A DNA stretch of 64,000 bases from NCBI RefSeq assembly GCF_040869045.1, contig NC_090319.1, forward strand, positions 240,987,832-241,051,831, given 5' to 3'. Below are positions 45,147-55,015 of this stretch, piece by piece; position 1 is the stretch's first letter; the number at the start of each line of letters is the position of its first letter. The translations under genes and the position numbers were made by a program. The notes beneath the pieces are model-generated. The model did not search any database. It had not been told where the DNA came from and saw only the letters and a program-made list of their open reading frames with translations. The stretch is from Eurosta solidaginis (Eukaryota; Arthropoda; Insecta; Diptera; Tephritidae).

Positions 45147-45235
45147 ACCATCGATTACACGTAAATAGCTAAAACAGCTGAAAATTGCGATCACTCTTTG
45201 TAATTTTTTGGCAAGTGCAACATAAAATATAAGCT

Positions 45236-47725
45236 ATGGATATAAGAAAGTTTTTTTGCACCTCTAGGTGTAAGTATCTTTTTATTAGTTAAGGTTTAAT
45301 TATTAGACCATAACCCTTATTTGTTAATACAGCTTCAATAAGAAGACATAGCCCAACTAGTTCTGATCAGAGTGTGGAATATCCAGGGGAATCACCTGTG
45401 GCAAGCAATATTGGAGTTGTAAATTATCATCACAATAACATTGGGGAATGGGTCAATTCCCGAAGCTCAATAACTTTCTCCTCCTAAACTGTTGGGTACC
45501 ACCGGCGCACTATGATTTTTCATTTGCTGAGCATTTACAACGAAAATTTAATTATAATTGGCTCGAAATGTATAAACCATGGATGGTATATTCAAGCAAG
45601 CTAAAAGGAACTTTGTGTTTGTATTATTTAAACCACAAAAAATACGTGGGATTGTAAGTTCCTATGTTATTCGACCTTTCGTGAAGTATAAGAATATACA
45701 TGAATACAGCAAGAACCACGTCGCGTCAAATGTACATAAGGAAGCAGCACAGTCAGCACACTTATTTCTAAATCAAAAGCCAGTTGATGTACAAATGCGA
45801 AGTGGACACGATAAAATTGTGGCGGAAAATAGAACCTTTTTAAAATCTATTTTGTCTGCAATAATTTTTTGTGGTACAATGAAGGCAATTTTATATATGT
45901 ACATATCGTTACCTTAATTCACAAAGGCCCTAACTGACATGAAAAAAATTTTACAGGAGAAACAAAAAACAAATTTTTTTTACATTGAACGTATGCAAAT
46001 AAAGCTTTGTAAATTTGATATATCTCCGTTATTATTGCTACTAACACTTTAAAATTTGTAGTGAGGGTGTATATAAATATATCATACTAAAATATGTGAA
46101 AAACGCATTTTCGAAAAATGTGTCAGTTAGGGCTTTTGTGAATTAAGGTAACGATATGTATTTCATGAACTTTCTGGGTAATTTCTCGATACATGTTCTT
46201 GTAAATAAATGTGAATCTAAAACTGAAAGACTGAATATCGTTTTTCCAGGCATATTACACGGATTACTGATGCTGAAAATAGAATCTGGAGATGAATGCC
46301 TAAAATCAAAGATTGAAGGTAACAAAAATGCACCATATGCGTCTTCAAGAATCCAAAATGAGCTGTAAGAAATTTGCGCAAATGTGTTAAAATCATATAT
46401 TTGCAAAGATATAAAAGAAGCAACGGCATACAGTATATTGGCGGACGAAACAGCGGACATGGCAGGAAAAGAGCAACTTTCTATAGGGATTCGTTTTTTG
46501 ATCAGAGGCAAATGCTTATTCGGGAAGAATTTATGGGCTTTGTAGTACTCAAGTCCATGAAGGCAGAAGTAATAGCTGATAATATCAGGGAATTTATTTT
46601 TGCATTAGACCTTGACCCTAAAATGTGTTGGACTTGGCTTTGACGGATGTGCTACCATGGCTGGTAAAATCAATGGTGTCCAACAAATTTTAAAGAAGTC
46701 GTTTCCGAAAAGCCTTTATTTTCATTGTGCAAGCCATAAACTTAATTTAGTAATCAATGACTTGAACAAGGTTGCCGAAATAAGGAACACAATTTCCACA
46801 ATTAAAAGACATAATCGTTTTCTTTAAAGAATCACTTATACGCAGAGAGTACGTGCCCAATATCCATTCGCTTTGTGAAACCCGATGGTCGGAAAGATAT
46901 GCCAGTATACGCGATTTTAAAAAGCACTTTGTTCCAATAGTTATGGGTCTTGAAAAACTAAGTATAGAGGGAAATGCGGCCACTAGAAAGCACGTGTATC
47001 AGTTGCACAGCGCGTCATGTAAATCTGTCTTTATTTTATGCCTTTGCATAATTTCCAAATATTTTGTTATTATTGAGCCCGTAGCGAATAAAATGTAATC
47101 GAAGGAAAATTGCTTTATAAAATGCGCCTAACACATAACTAAAATTTTGGAACTAGTGCAAGCGCATAGATCGACCACTGATATTCAATAACATATTCAA
47201 AGATGCTTCTGAGCTGGCTGAAAGTGTTTCTGTTGAAATGAGCATGCCGAGAGTGGTAGAAAGGCAAACAAATAGATCGAACGTTCCTTTTACATCTATT
47301 TTAGAGTATTACCGGCGAGCAGTTTTTGTACCTTATCTAGACTCTCTAGTATGTTCCCTTAATGAGAGGTTCTCGGAGCAAAGTAATCCTGCCTTTTCAT
47401 TGACTGCGTTGCATTCAAATATTTTAAAAAATATGAGTATTGAAGACATTAGCAGAAAACTTGTGGATGCCAAAGTTTTTTATGAATTATATGGCATCGA
47501 CAATGAAGTCGAATTGTGGTATATTGCCTGCCAAAATCAACAAACAATAGAACTTGCGTGTGCCTTCGAGAATACAGGATTTTATCCAAAAATAAGAAAA
47601 GCTTTTGGAATACTGCTGGCAATGCCCTGTATAACCGCTACGGTGGAGCGCTCCTTCAGCACTCTGAAGAAGGTTAAAACGTGGTTTAGAACAACAATGA
47701 CGGAATCTAGACTTAATGGTGAATA
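45236..47725 (+). pseudogene. Nested hAT transposase (TTF finger, hAT C-term)
   Basis: Exon 1 (45,236-45,269) encodes MDIRKFFCTSR, followed by GTAAGT, a 63-bp intron ending AATACAG at 45,332, and exon 2 continuing in frame (SIRRHSPTSSDQSVEYPGES, then GEWVNSRSSITFS). A TTF-type zinc finger region follows: FNYNWLEMYKPWMVYSSKLK (about 45,547-45,606), then FVKYKNIHEYSKNHVASNVH. The MITE interrupts at 45,901. Then TAYSILADETADMAGKEQLS (catalytic-domain start, about 46,424-46,483), GFDGCATMAGKINGVQQ, YFHCASHKLNLVINDLN (about 46,716-46,766), and the dimerisation motif TVERSFSTLKKVKTW (about 47,640-47,685). Frameshifts near 45,482, 45,620, 46,520 and 46,825 and several stops show it is inactive. Confidence 0.88.
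45901..46159. mobile_element. 259-bp MITE inside the nested hAT
   Basis: ACATATCGTTACCTTAATTC at 45,901 is the complement of GAATTAAGGTAACGATATGT ending 46,159, and the inverted match continues through CACAAA(G/A)GCCCTAACTGACA, about 36 bp. A TA target is possible (ATA|TCGTTACC..GGTAACGA|TAT), as for Tc1/mariner-type MITEs. No coding. It cuts the transposase between SAIIFCGTMKA and GLLMLKIESGDE. Confidence 0.85.
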
Positions 47726-47904
47726 AACTTCTTTTCCAAAAATATACGTACTGTAAATTCATGTATTTTTTTTAAGGTTTATGCATGCTAAGTGCGCACA
47801 GAAAATTGGTTCAGGAAAACGATGCGGAAATAAAAGATTTAATTTTAGATGAATTTGCAAAAAACCCAAGAAAAATGATACCTATTTAGCAAATATATAA
47901 ATTG

Positions 47905-47935
47905 CCCCCCCCTCCCCCCCCCCCCCCCCCCCCCC
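47905..47935. repeat. Poly(C) tract near hAT terminus
   Basis: 31 bases of C with one T, mirrored by a C-run at 44,871-44,880 near the other end. Homopolymers of this length are prone to sequencing and assembly length errors. Confidence 0.9.
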
Positions 47936-47969
47936 TTTGTGAAGAGCTGGGAACGCCCTTGGTCACATG

Positions 47970-48210
47970 TTTCGATAAAAATTTATGTTCCAGCGAAATC
48001 TGTATTATATAATACATTCAAGTTCTTACAGTTTCTTTCTAAGTCGTTATTATCCTTGTTTAACAAATTTCAAAGGTCCAAGGGAAATCCAAATTTAAAC
48101 CTAAGGTAATTTAGTCGTGTAAATCTTGTACGTATTTCTTGTTGGAGACGATCGAGAAAGACCTACATCTCTAGCCGATACTCCGGGCATTTTGCGGCGG
48201 CTTCTTACAC
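47970..48210 (-). pseudogene. hAT copy 2 middle fragment
   Basis: Minus strand near 48,105-48,200: RKMPGVSARDVGLSRSSPTR followed by NTYKIYTTKLP, then FKFGFPLDL-like text near 48,060-48,090, in the order expected just upstream of the hAT C-terminal region. Split from the downstream piece by the nested hAT and from the upstream piece by family A copy 3. Confidence 0.55.
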
Positions 48211-49779
48211 TTTTTATACTCAGTTGAGCAGAGCTCACAGAGTATATTAACTTTGATTGGATAACGTTTGGTTGTACAGGTATAAAGGAATCGAGATAGA
48301 TATAGACTTCCATATATCAAAATCATCAGGATCGAAAAAAAATTGGATTGAGCCATGTCCGTCCGTCGGTCCGTCCGTCCGTCCGTTAACACGATAACTT
48401 GAGTAAATTTTGAGGTATCTTGATGAAATTTGGTATGTAGGTTCCTGGGCACTCATCTCAGATCGCTATTTAAAATGAACGAAATCGGACTATAACCACG
48501 CCCAATTTTTCTATATCGAAAATTTCGAAAAACCGAAAAAGTGCGATAATTCATTATCAAATACGAATAAAGCGATGAAACTTGGTAGGTGAGTTGAACT
48601 TATGACGCAGAATAGAAAACTAGTAAAATTTTGGACAATGGGCGTATCACCGCCCACTTTTAAAACAAGGTAATTTAAAATTTTGCAAGCTGTAATTTGG
48701 CAGTCGTTGAAGATATAATGATGAAATTTGGCAGGAACGTTACTCCTATTACTATATGTACGCTTAATAAAAATTAGCAAAATCGGAGAAGGACCACGCC
48801 CACTTTTAAAAAAATTTTTTTTCTTAAGTAAAATTTTAACAAAAAATTTAATATCCTTACAGTATATATGTAAATTATGTCAACATTCAACTCCAGTAAT
48901 GATATGGTGCAATAAAATACAAAAAAGAAAGAAAATTTAAAAATGGGCGTGGCTCCGCCCTTTTTCATTTAATTTGTCTAGGATACTTTTAATGCCACAA
49001 GTCGAACAAAAATTTACCAATCCCTGTGAAATTGGGTAGGTGCATAGATCCTAGGATGATAACTTATTTATGTGAAAAAGGGCGACATCGGTTGAAGCCA
49101 CGCCCAGTTTTTATACACATTCGACCGTCTGTCCTTCCGGTCGGCCGTTAACACGATAACTTGAGCAAAAGTTGATATATCTTTACTAAACTCATTTCAC
49201 GTACTTATCTGAACTCACTTTGTATTGGTACAAAAAATTGCCGAAATCCGACTATGACCACGCCCATTTTTTCGATATCGAAAATTACGAAAAATAAAAA
49301 AAATGCCATAATTCTATACCAAATACGAAAAAAGGGATGAAACATGGTAATTGGATTGGTTTATTGACGCAAAATATAACTTTAGAAAAAAACTTTGTAA
49401 AATGGGTGTGACACCTACCATATTAAGTAGAAGAAAATAAAAAAGTTCTGCAGGACGAAATAAAAACCCTTGAAATCTTGGCAGGAATACGTTTCGTGGT
49501 ATTACATATATAAATGAACTAGCAGACCCGGCAGACGATGTTCTGCCATAAATTTGGTCTATCAGCATACATATTAATAAGCTTCTTCCGTCTAACTCTG
49601 CCCTCGTCCCTCTAGACTTTTTCCTAATCCTTGTATTCACTCCTCCCTCTGTATTTTTCGCTTCATCTATCTCCATCTTCGTCTCATTCTAACTCTTTCT
49701 CAGTCTCCTTCTCTCTTTTCTCTTCTCTCAAGTCTTTCTCATTCTTCTTCATATCTTATTGCCAGTCCCAGAGGGTGGT

Positions 49780-49890
49780 ATGTATTTTTTTCCAGTCTCA
49801 TTCCGAGTCTCCGGCCCAGTCCCACTCCAAGTCTCAGTCTCAGTCTCAGTACCAGTCCTAGTCCTAATCCCAGTCCCAGTCCGTCTCTGG
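49780..49890. repeat. Degenerate CAGTCY hexanucleotide repeat
   Basis: Repeated CCAGTCCCA/TCTCAGTCTCAG units inside a longer pyrimidine-rich tract. Open frames over it are repeat artefacts. Confidence 0.85.
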
Positions 49891-50059
49891 TCTACTTCCC
49901 AGAAAAATGAATCGTAAATACTAATACAGGCAAATTTATATACCAAATTTCAGGCAAATCGAACAGAAAGTATGTAAAAAGGTATGTGGGTATTATTAAT
50001 TCATGTCTTTATTTCGGCTTCGCCAGGTTAATGCGACTAAATCGAATATCACAATGAAA

Positions 50060-50935
50060 ATTACTTTAAAGCTCTCAGCAACAGACTTCATTTGATATCC
50101 ATAATACACACACATTCTAGGTGTATCCAGGTCCTTGTTTTGGCCTATATCTCGCGACCCTAGTCACCCAGCGGTGTAAAACTTACTCTGTACTAAAGCA
50201 CACATCAACAGCTTCAATTTGATATCCATAACGTAAAAACACATCCTAGTGTTACCCTCATGCATCTCGAGACCCTAGTCGCCAATAGGTATGAAAACTA
50301 CCCTGTACTAAAGCACTCATCAACAGCTTCAATATGATGCCCATACTGTAAAAGCACTATCTAGGCGTTCACGGGCCCACTTTTTGGCCTATATCTCGAG
50401 ACCCTAGTCACCCAGGGATATGAAAATTACCCTCTACTAAAACACTCATCAACAGCTTTCATTTGATATCCATATCCTATAAACACATTCTAGGGGTACA
50501 TGGTTCCACGTTTTGGCCTATATCTCGAGACCCTAGTCACCCAGGGATATGAAAATTACCCTCTACTAAAACACTCATCAACAGCTTTCATTTGATATCC
50601 ATATCCTATAAACACATTCTAGGGGTACCCGGGTCCACGTTTTGGGCAATATCTCGAGACCCCACCCTCCCAGTTGTTTGAAAACTATCCTATACTATAG
50701 CACTCAACAACAGCTTTCATTTGATATCCATATTGTATAAACACATTCTAGGGGTACCCGGGTCCACGTTTTGGGCTATATCTCGAGACCCTAGTTACAC
50801 AGGGGTATGAGAATTATCCTTTACTATAGCACTCAACAACAGCTTTCATTTTGTATCCATATCGTATAAATACATTCTAGTGGTACCCGGGTCCACGTTT
50901 TGATCTCAAGACCCTAGGCACGCAGCGAAAAAAAG
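50060..50935. repeat. 129-bp tandem array (variant monomer)
   Basis: Monomers with TTTCATTTGATATCCATATC, ACACATTCTAGGGGTACC, GGGTCCACGTTTTGG and ATATCTCGAGACCCTAGTCA. Spacing of AAACACATTC is 129 bp at 50,481, 50,610 and 50,739. The landmarks occur in the same order as in the 130-bp monomer of family A, so the two arrays are homologous. Confidence 0.85.
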
Positions 50936-51059
50936 GTAGACGTTGGCCGATTCTCAGACCTACCCAATATGCTCACAAAATTTTATGAGAATCGGTTCAG
51001 CCGTTTCGGAGGAGTTAAGCCTCTAAAACTGTGACAGAAGAATTTTATATAAAGATTAG

Positions 51060-51640
51060 CGCTACCCGACAGATGATGTTCTGGGTCACCCTTGGTCCAC
51101 CTTTATGGCGATATCTCGAAAAGACGTCCACCTATCTAACTAAGACCCACTCCCTTTTAAAATACTCATTAACCCCTTTCATTTGATACCCATATCGTAC
51201 AAAAAAATTTTAGGGTCACCCCCTCCCCCCATCCACCTTTATGACGATATCTCGATACGGCGTCCACCTATGGAACTAAGGATCACTCCCTTTTAAAATA
51301 CTCATTAACACCTTTCATTTGCTACCCATATCGTACAAACAAATTCTAGAGTGAACCCTGATCCACCTTTATTTGCGATATCTCGAAAAGGCGTCCACCT
51401 ATAGAACTAAGCACACGCGTTTTAAAATTCTCATTAACATCTTTCATTTCATACCCATATTGTACAAACAAATTCTAGAGTCAACCCTGGTCCACCTTTA
51501 TGGGGATATCCCTAAATGGCGTCCACCTATAGAACTATGGCCCACTCCCTCATAAAATACTCTTTAATACCTTTCATTTGATACACATGTCATATAAACA
51601 CATTCCAGGGTTACCCTCGGTTCATTTTCCTACATGGTTA
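51060..51640. repeat. 130-bp tandem array in family A copy 3
   Basis: About four and a half monomers, GGTCCACCTTTATGGCGATA and GTCCACCTAT landmarks. The terminal divergent monomer (CCCTAAATGGCGTCC) matches that of copy 1. Confidence 0.85.
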
Positions 51641-51724
51641 TTTTCCCTTGTATTGTCACCATAGCTCTCAACTGAGTATGCAATGTTCGGTTACACCCGA
51701 ACTTAACCTTCCTTACTTGTTACT

Positions 51725-52065
51725 ATATCAATATCCCATTTTTCACAAAGAGACTTCGCTTTTTCTATTGCTTCTTCACAGAGAGGGTCTCAAATTTGGG
51801 ATAGTTCAGTCACTAATGATTTAAGATCATGATACGCTTCACTAAAATTCATCCCCGGATCTTGTAATCTGAGCTGCACACGATCAATCCCGTTAAAATT
51901 TCATACCAGAAATGAACTAATGTTATGAAACTAAAATTGAGTATATTTTACAACAGAACTGTAGCTTCGCTTCTGGTGTTAGTGTCCTCTGCTAATTGTT
52001 CAAGTGTTATATTACATAGCCCATCGACGATAACGCTAACTGCTTGTATTCTATTCAAGAGGTCA
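51725..52065 (-). pseudogene. hAT copy 2 upstream fragment
   Basis: Minus strand: LLNRIQAVSVIVDGLCNITL then EQLAEDTNTRSEA (about 51,955-52,065), and nearer 51,730-51,840 FSEAYHDLKSLVTELSQI with CEEAIEKAKSLCEKWDIDIV. This is the alpha-helical insertion region that precedes the C-terminal part in this hAT group. Broken by stops; upstream sequence replaced by a LINE at about 52,066. Confidence 0.55.
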
Positions 52066-52985
52066 AATCGGGTTTCGTGGAAGAAGTTCTGTGCCGACAT
52101 AGAATGCTCCAGCGAAACGGCAAGACAGAGGAAAGTCCTATCTAAGGGGCATGCAGTGCAGGGACTGATCAAAAAGGGCGACGAGGATTGGTCAAACAGT
52201 AGTGAAAAATTCCTTGAGGCTCGATTTTACTCACCCAGCGGGTTAGGGGGTCAGAATATACCCGCGGTAGGTATGCCTGTCGTAAAAGGCGTAAAATACG
52301 AGATTCAAGGGGCTGTGTAGCGCAACCCTTCAGGTTGCCAGCGCAATATATAGCTTCTCCAAACCCAATTGTCAACCTCACCTATCCGCGGCGAATCCTG
52401 TTTCACTAATAGACGAGGCTCTGGCGACCCCAAACTCCTCATGGAACTTGGGGGTGGGGAGTGAGGGAAGGTTTAACGTGTCCATATAAATCGTTCCCGG
52501 GATGGTCGGGCTAGTACCTTAATGGTGCTGTGTTACCGGAGCGTAACGGATCTGTGTCCGGCAAAGGACCATCGCATCGATAACACTCCCCAAAGCCTTC
52601 GGGGAGCAACCTTATCGGTACCACAACAACAAAAACAGGCTCTATTTAACACACACTTCCCATCAAGAGATGGAGCGAGAGCTATCAGTATCGTGACAAA
52701 TACCAAAACTGAATGGGCAATAAAACGTTTGCCAAGTTCGCTGGGTCCAGATAGGATATTTCCTGCTATGCTGCAGATGGCCGTTGGAACGATTATAGAA
52801 TGACTAAGAATAATCTTTGAGGGTTGCATAAAACTGAACCACATCCCGCAGTCTTGAAGAACGGCTTGAGTAGTCTTCATACCGAAAGCGGGAAACACCA
52901 GTCATCCGAAACCCGAAAGACTACAGGTCTATTAGTGTGATATCTTTCTGCTCAACCTTAGAGGGATTAATAGATAAGATCACGA
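52066..52985 (+). pseudogene. LINE linker and RT start, split by a SINE
   Basis: Plus strand: SNRVSWKKFCADIECSSETA then RQRKVLSKGH (52,066-52,150), interrupted by the SINE at 52,232-52,637, then LFNTHFPSRDGA, TKTEWAIKRLPSSLGPDRIF and IIFEGCIKLNHIPQS with VVFIPKAGNTSH up to about 52,905. DYRSISVISFCSTLEGLIDK at about 52,920-52,975 is RT block 2. At about 52,985 it is joined head-on to the 3' end of a minus-strand LINE of the same family. Confidence 0.75.
52232..52637 (+). mobile_element. SINE-B, copy 2 (longest)
   Basis: Starts at about CACCCAGCGGGTTAGG, has a tRNA-like head (GTAGGTATGCCTG, 52,267-52,279; AGATTCAAGGG, 52,301-52,311) and the blocks TATATAGCTTCTCCAAACCC, CGAGGCTCTGGCGACCCCAA, GTTCCCGGGATGGTCGGGCT and CACTCCCCAAAGCCTTCGGG, ending CACAACAACAAAAAC. 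AGGCTCGATTTTA before it and AGGCTCTATTTA after it look like a 12-13 bp target duplication. It is inserted in a LINE reading frame. Confidence 0.85.
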
Positions 52986-53186
52986 GTTCAGATCGAGCTC
53001 TCTGCGCCCCTAATAGGTGGAGCCTTGGCCTGGTGAGCACAGGACATGAACACAGGCCTAACAGATAAGCATGTGACGCCAGAAGGTAGTGTCCAGTCAG
53101 TATGCCCATCGTGAGCCTTAAGTCTTCTCTCTTCAGAGATATGAGCCACTTTGTGAGTCTAATATCGTAGGCTTTGCACATGATCT
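52923..53186. repeat. 264-bp direct repeat, unit 1
   Basis: ACAGGTCTATTAGTGTGATA .. TTTGCACATGATCT. Each unit joins about 65 bp of plus-strand LINE RT to about 200 bp of the 3' end of the same LINE family in minus orientation. Unit 2 is at 53,231-53,495 with about 95% identity by eye. Confidence 0.9.
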
Positions 53187-53227
53187 ATCAAGCAGGAAAG
53201 GCGTGGACAAAAGCGCGGGGCTGCAAC
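53182..53227. repeat. 46-bp inverted segment between the repeats
   Basis: This 46-bp segment (GATCTATCAAGC .. GGGGCTGCAAC) is the exact complement of 53,503-53,548, the LINE sequence lying 7 bases beyond the end of unit 2. Such a short inverted upstream piece is what twin priming leaves at the 5' end of a LINE insertion. Confidence 0.9.
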
Positions 53228-53230
53228 AAC

Positions 53231-53495
53231 ACAGGTCTATTAGTGTGATATATTTTCTGCACAACCTTAGAGGGATTAATAGATAAGATCACGAGTTCGG
53301 ATCGAGCTCTCTGCACCCCTAATTGGTGGAGCCTTGGCCTGGTGAGCACAGGACATGAACACAGGCCTAACAGATAAGCATGTGATGCCAGAATGCAGTG
53401 TCCAGTCAGTATACCCATCGTGGGCCTTAAGTCTTCTCTCTTCAGAGATATGAGCCACTTTGTGAGTCTAATATCGTAGGCTTTGCACATGATCT
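53231..53495. repeat. 265-bp direct repeat, unit 2
   Basis: Second unit; it continues on its right into the remainder of the minus-strand LINE (to about 54,275), whereas unit 1 stops at the shared GATCT. Confidence 0.9.
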
Positions 53496-54329
53496 TAGAA
53501 ATGTTGCAGCCCCGCGCTTTTGTCCACGCCTTTCCTGCTTGATAGATCATATGCAACTCTTGTCTCCTTTTGATTTCTCTCAAACGGATTGGGACGTCTA
53601 TCGTCGACTCAGCGAGTGTTGCACTCTCCTTTTACAACTCATCGGCCTTTTCGCTACCTTCTATCGCTTTATGACCGGGAACCCAGTAAAAATGTATGGT
53701 CCGACCTGAGCGAAGTTTTTCCAATGCTTCCTTGTAATCCAGAACACTTCTCGATGAAGTACTGTGTGAGATTATTGCCTTAATCGCGAGTGCCGCGGAA
53801 GCTTTCTTCGCTCTCTCTTCCACATGGAGTTTACACGACAACTTACTATCTAGTATGACTCCTAGATACTTTGTGCTATATTTTTGTTGCAGGGTTACCT
53901 CTCCAAGCCAAGGCTTAGTCCAATTAGGGACTTTATAATTCCTAGTAAATAATACTAGATCGGTTTTTTCGCGTTGGCGATTAACCCGACTCCAGATGCC
54001 CAGGCATGTACATCCCGAAGTACCCGATCCATCAGATAGCTGATTGTTGTTATACATCTGCCGCTTATGACGACAGAAACGTCATCTGCATATACCGTAA
54101 GTGTGGCTGGTCCTCCGTCGAACCGCTTAAGCAATTGGTTTATAATCAGAATCCACAGCATTGGTGATAAACCACACCCTGCAGCGTTCTTCTGTTTACA
54201 GATTTCGTTGCCTCGCACAGACCCCATTGCGATGTGATCATTCTACAGCTTAACATGGAGCCGATCCAATTTGGTAAAGCTGGATGAACTTCAATCGATT
54301 AAGATAATAATCGCACATATTACATCATC

Positions 54330-54755
54330 AAGAAATGTTCTACTGCGTTCACGATCATAAAGGGATAGAAGGTAACGAAAGTGCGACACTAGCTGAAACG
54401 GCGATAGACGCCCCAATCCGTTTGGGAGAAATTAGAAGAAGACAGGAGTTAGATTCACAAGGTGGCCCATATCTCTGAAGAGAGAAGACTTAAGGCTTAC
54501 CATGGGCATACTAACTGGAAGCTGCCTTCTGGCGTCACATGCTTATAAGTTAGGCCTCGTCAGTAACAGCATGTGTATGAAGTGCGAGCTGCAGGAATAA
54601 ACGGTTGAGCACGTTTTGTGTTCGTGCGCTTGCCAGGTCAAGGCTCCAGTTATTAGGGTCGGCATAGTTGCCAGATTTCGAGGCAGAAATTAAGCTAGGT
54701 CCAAGAGAACTACTGGCATTTGCCAAGATAATGGAGTTATTTTATAAGATAAGCC
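54330..54755 (+). pseudogene. LINE RNase H end and C-terminus, plus strand
   Basis: Plus strand: FYCVHDHKGIEGNESATLAE, then GEIRRRQEL, HISEERRLKAYHGHTNWKLP, and after a slip CMKCELQE..TVEHVLCSCACQV, the Cys/His-rich C-terminus. It is the same LINE family as the minus-strand copy that ends at about 54,275, and the two lie head to head. Stops and slips throughout. Confidence 0.7.
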
Positions 54756-54764
54756 CTGGTACCT

Positions 54765-54993
54765 GATTGCGGCTCTTCCATTTGGTCGCCAAACACTATG
54801 GATACACTCAGTCTATCTAAGGTCTTTATTGGAGGAAGAGGGCGGCCCACACTCCGCTGGAAGGACCGGGTGGAAAACGACTTACACTCCCTTGATGTCT
54901 CTATTTGGCGCCAGAGCGAAGCACGCTTTGTTTGAAGGCCATAACCGTTTAAACGGTTGAGCGCCAATTAAGTAAGTAAGTAAGCAAGTAAGC
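54765..54993 (+). mobile_element. RTE-type LINE 3' end with (TAAG)n tail
   Basis: Translates as VFIGGRGRPTLRWKDRVEND followed by LHSLDVSIWRQSEARF, the C-terminal block of RTE-type LINEs, then a short 3' UTR and the tail TAAGTAAGTAAGTAAGCAAG at about 54,969-54,990. Short tandem tails are characteristic of RTE elements. Only the last 230 bp were inserted. Confidence 0.75.
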
Positions 54994-55015
54994 TGGGGTA
55001 CCCGTATTATCTCCT

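Larger units (their letters stand above)
44829..47961 (+). mobile_element. Nested hAT transposon with 8-bp TSD
   Basis: Terminal inverted repeats CAAGGGCGTTCCC (44,829) and GGGAACGCCCTTG (ending 47,961), flanked on both sides by GTCACATG (44,821-44,828 and 47,962-47,969), the 8-bp target duplication typical of hAT elements. Just inside the ends are G/C homopolymer runs. It carries a plus-strand transposase relic of the TTF-finger (ZMYM1-like) hAT group with a small intron near its start. A 259-bp MITE sits within it. Total 3,133 bp. Confidence 0.92.
49513..51058. mobile_element. Extra module with 129-bp tandem array
   Basis: Begins AGCAGACCCGGCAGACGATG, then TTCTGCC; the flanking family A sequence resumes with CCCGACAGATGATGTTCTGG, so the two junctions share a related start. 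Contains a CT-rich, CAGTCY-rich tract (49,590-49,900), then seven monomers of a tandem repeat, and an end with TTCAGCCGTTTCGGAGGAGT. It is either an inserted related element or a swapped module. Confidence 0.65.
48216..51721 (-). mobile_element. Family A repeat, copy 3, with a foreign module
   Basis: Inverted like copy 1. The left end ATACTCAGTTGAGCAGAGCTC matches the right end of copy 2, and the right end CCTTCCTTACTTGTT matches the start. Two 745-bp-type modules (48,355-49,110 and 49,125-49,500) and a short 130-bp array (51,060-51,640) are present. Between AAATGAACTAGC (49,524) and GCTACCCGACAGATGATG (51,060) lies an extra 1.55 kb not found in copies 1 or 2. The whole copy interrupts hAT copy 2. 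Confidence 0.8.
44305..52065 (-). mobile_element. hAT transposon relic, copy 2 (outer element)
   Basis: The outer element of the nest. Its terminus CAGTGGCTTAGTGAGG lies at 44,305 and matches hAT copy 1 at 13,387. Its minus-strand coding sequence survives in three pieces: 44,571-44,831 (C-terminal dimerisation), 47,970-48,205 (middle) and 51,725-52,065 (further upstream). Between the pieces lie a complete second hAT (44,829-47,961) and family A copy 3 (48,216-51,721). Beyond 52,065 the sequence changes to a plus-strand LINE, so the 5' part and its terminus are lost. Confidence 0.75.
52986..54275 (-). pseudogene. LINE RT to 3' end, minus strand, deleted
   Basis: Minus strand from about 54,275: IGSMLSCRMITSQWG, then GLSPMLWILIINQLLKRFDG and TLTVYADDVSVVISG (RT catalytic YADD, about 54,075-54,120), KTDLVLFTRNYKVPNW, KYLGVILDSKLSCKLHVEER (about 53,810-53,870). 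At about 53,715 the thumb is joined to the end of RNase H, FYWVPGHKAIEGSEKADEL, an internal deletion of about one domain. Then the C-terminal region REIKRRQELHMIYQAGKAWT and LISLKREDLRPTMGILTGHC, present once here and once more in the duplicated unit at 52,923-53,186. An RNase H-bearing LINE, inactive. Confidence 0.75.

Noticed and set aside
49631..49946. Open frames over Ser/Gln- or Thr/Glu-rich repeats
   Set aside because: They are translations of the CAGTCY hexanucleotide and CT-rich tract in both strands.
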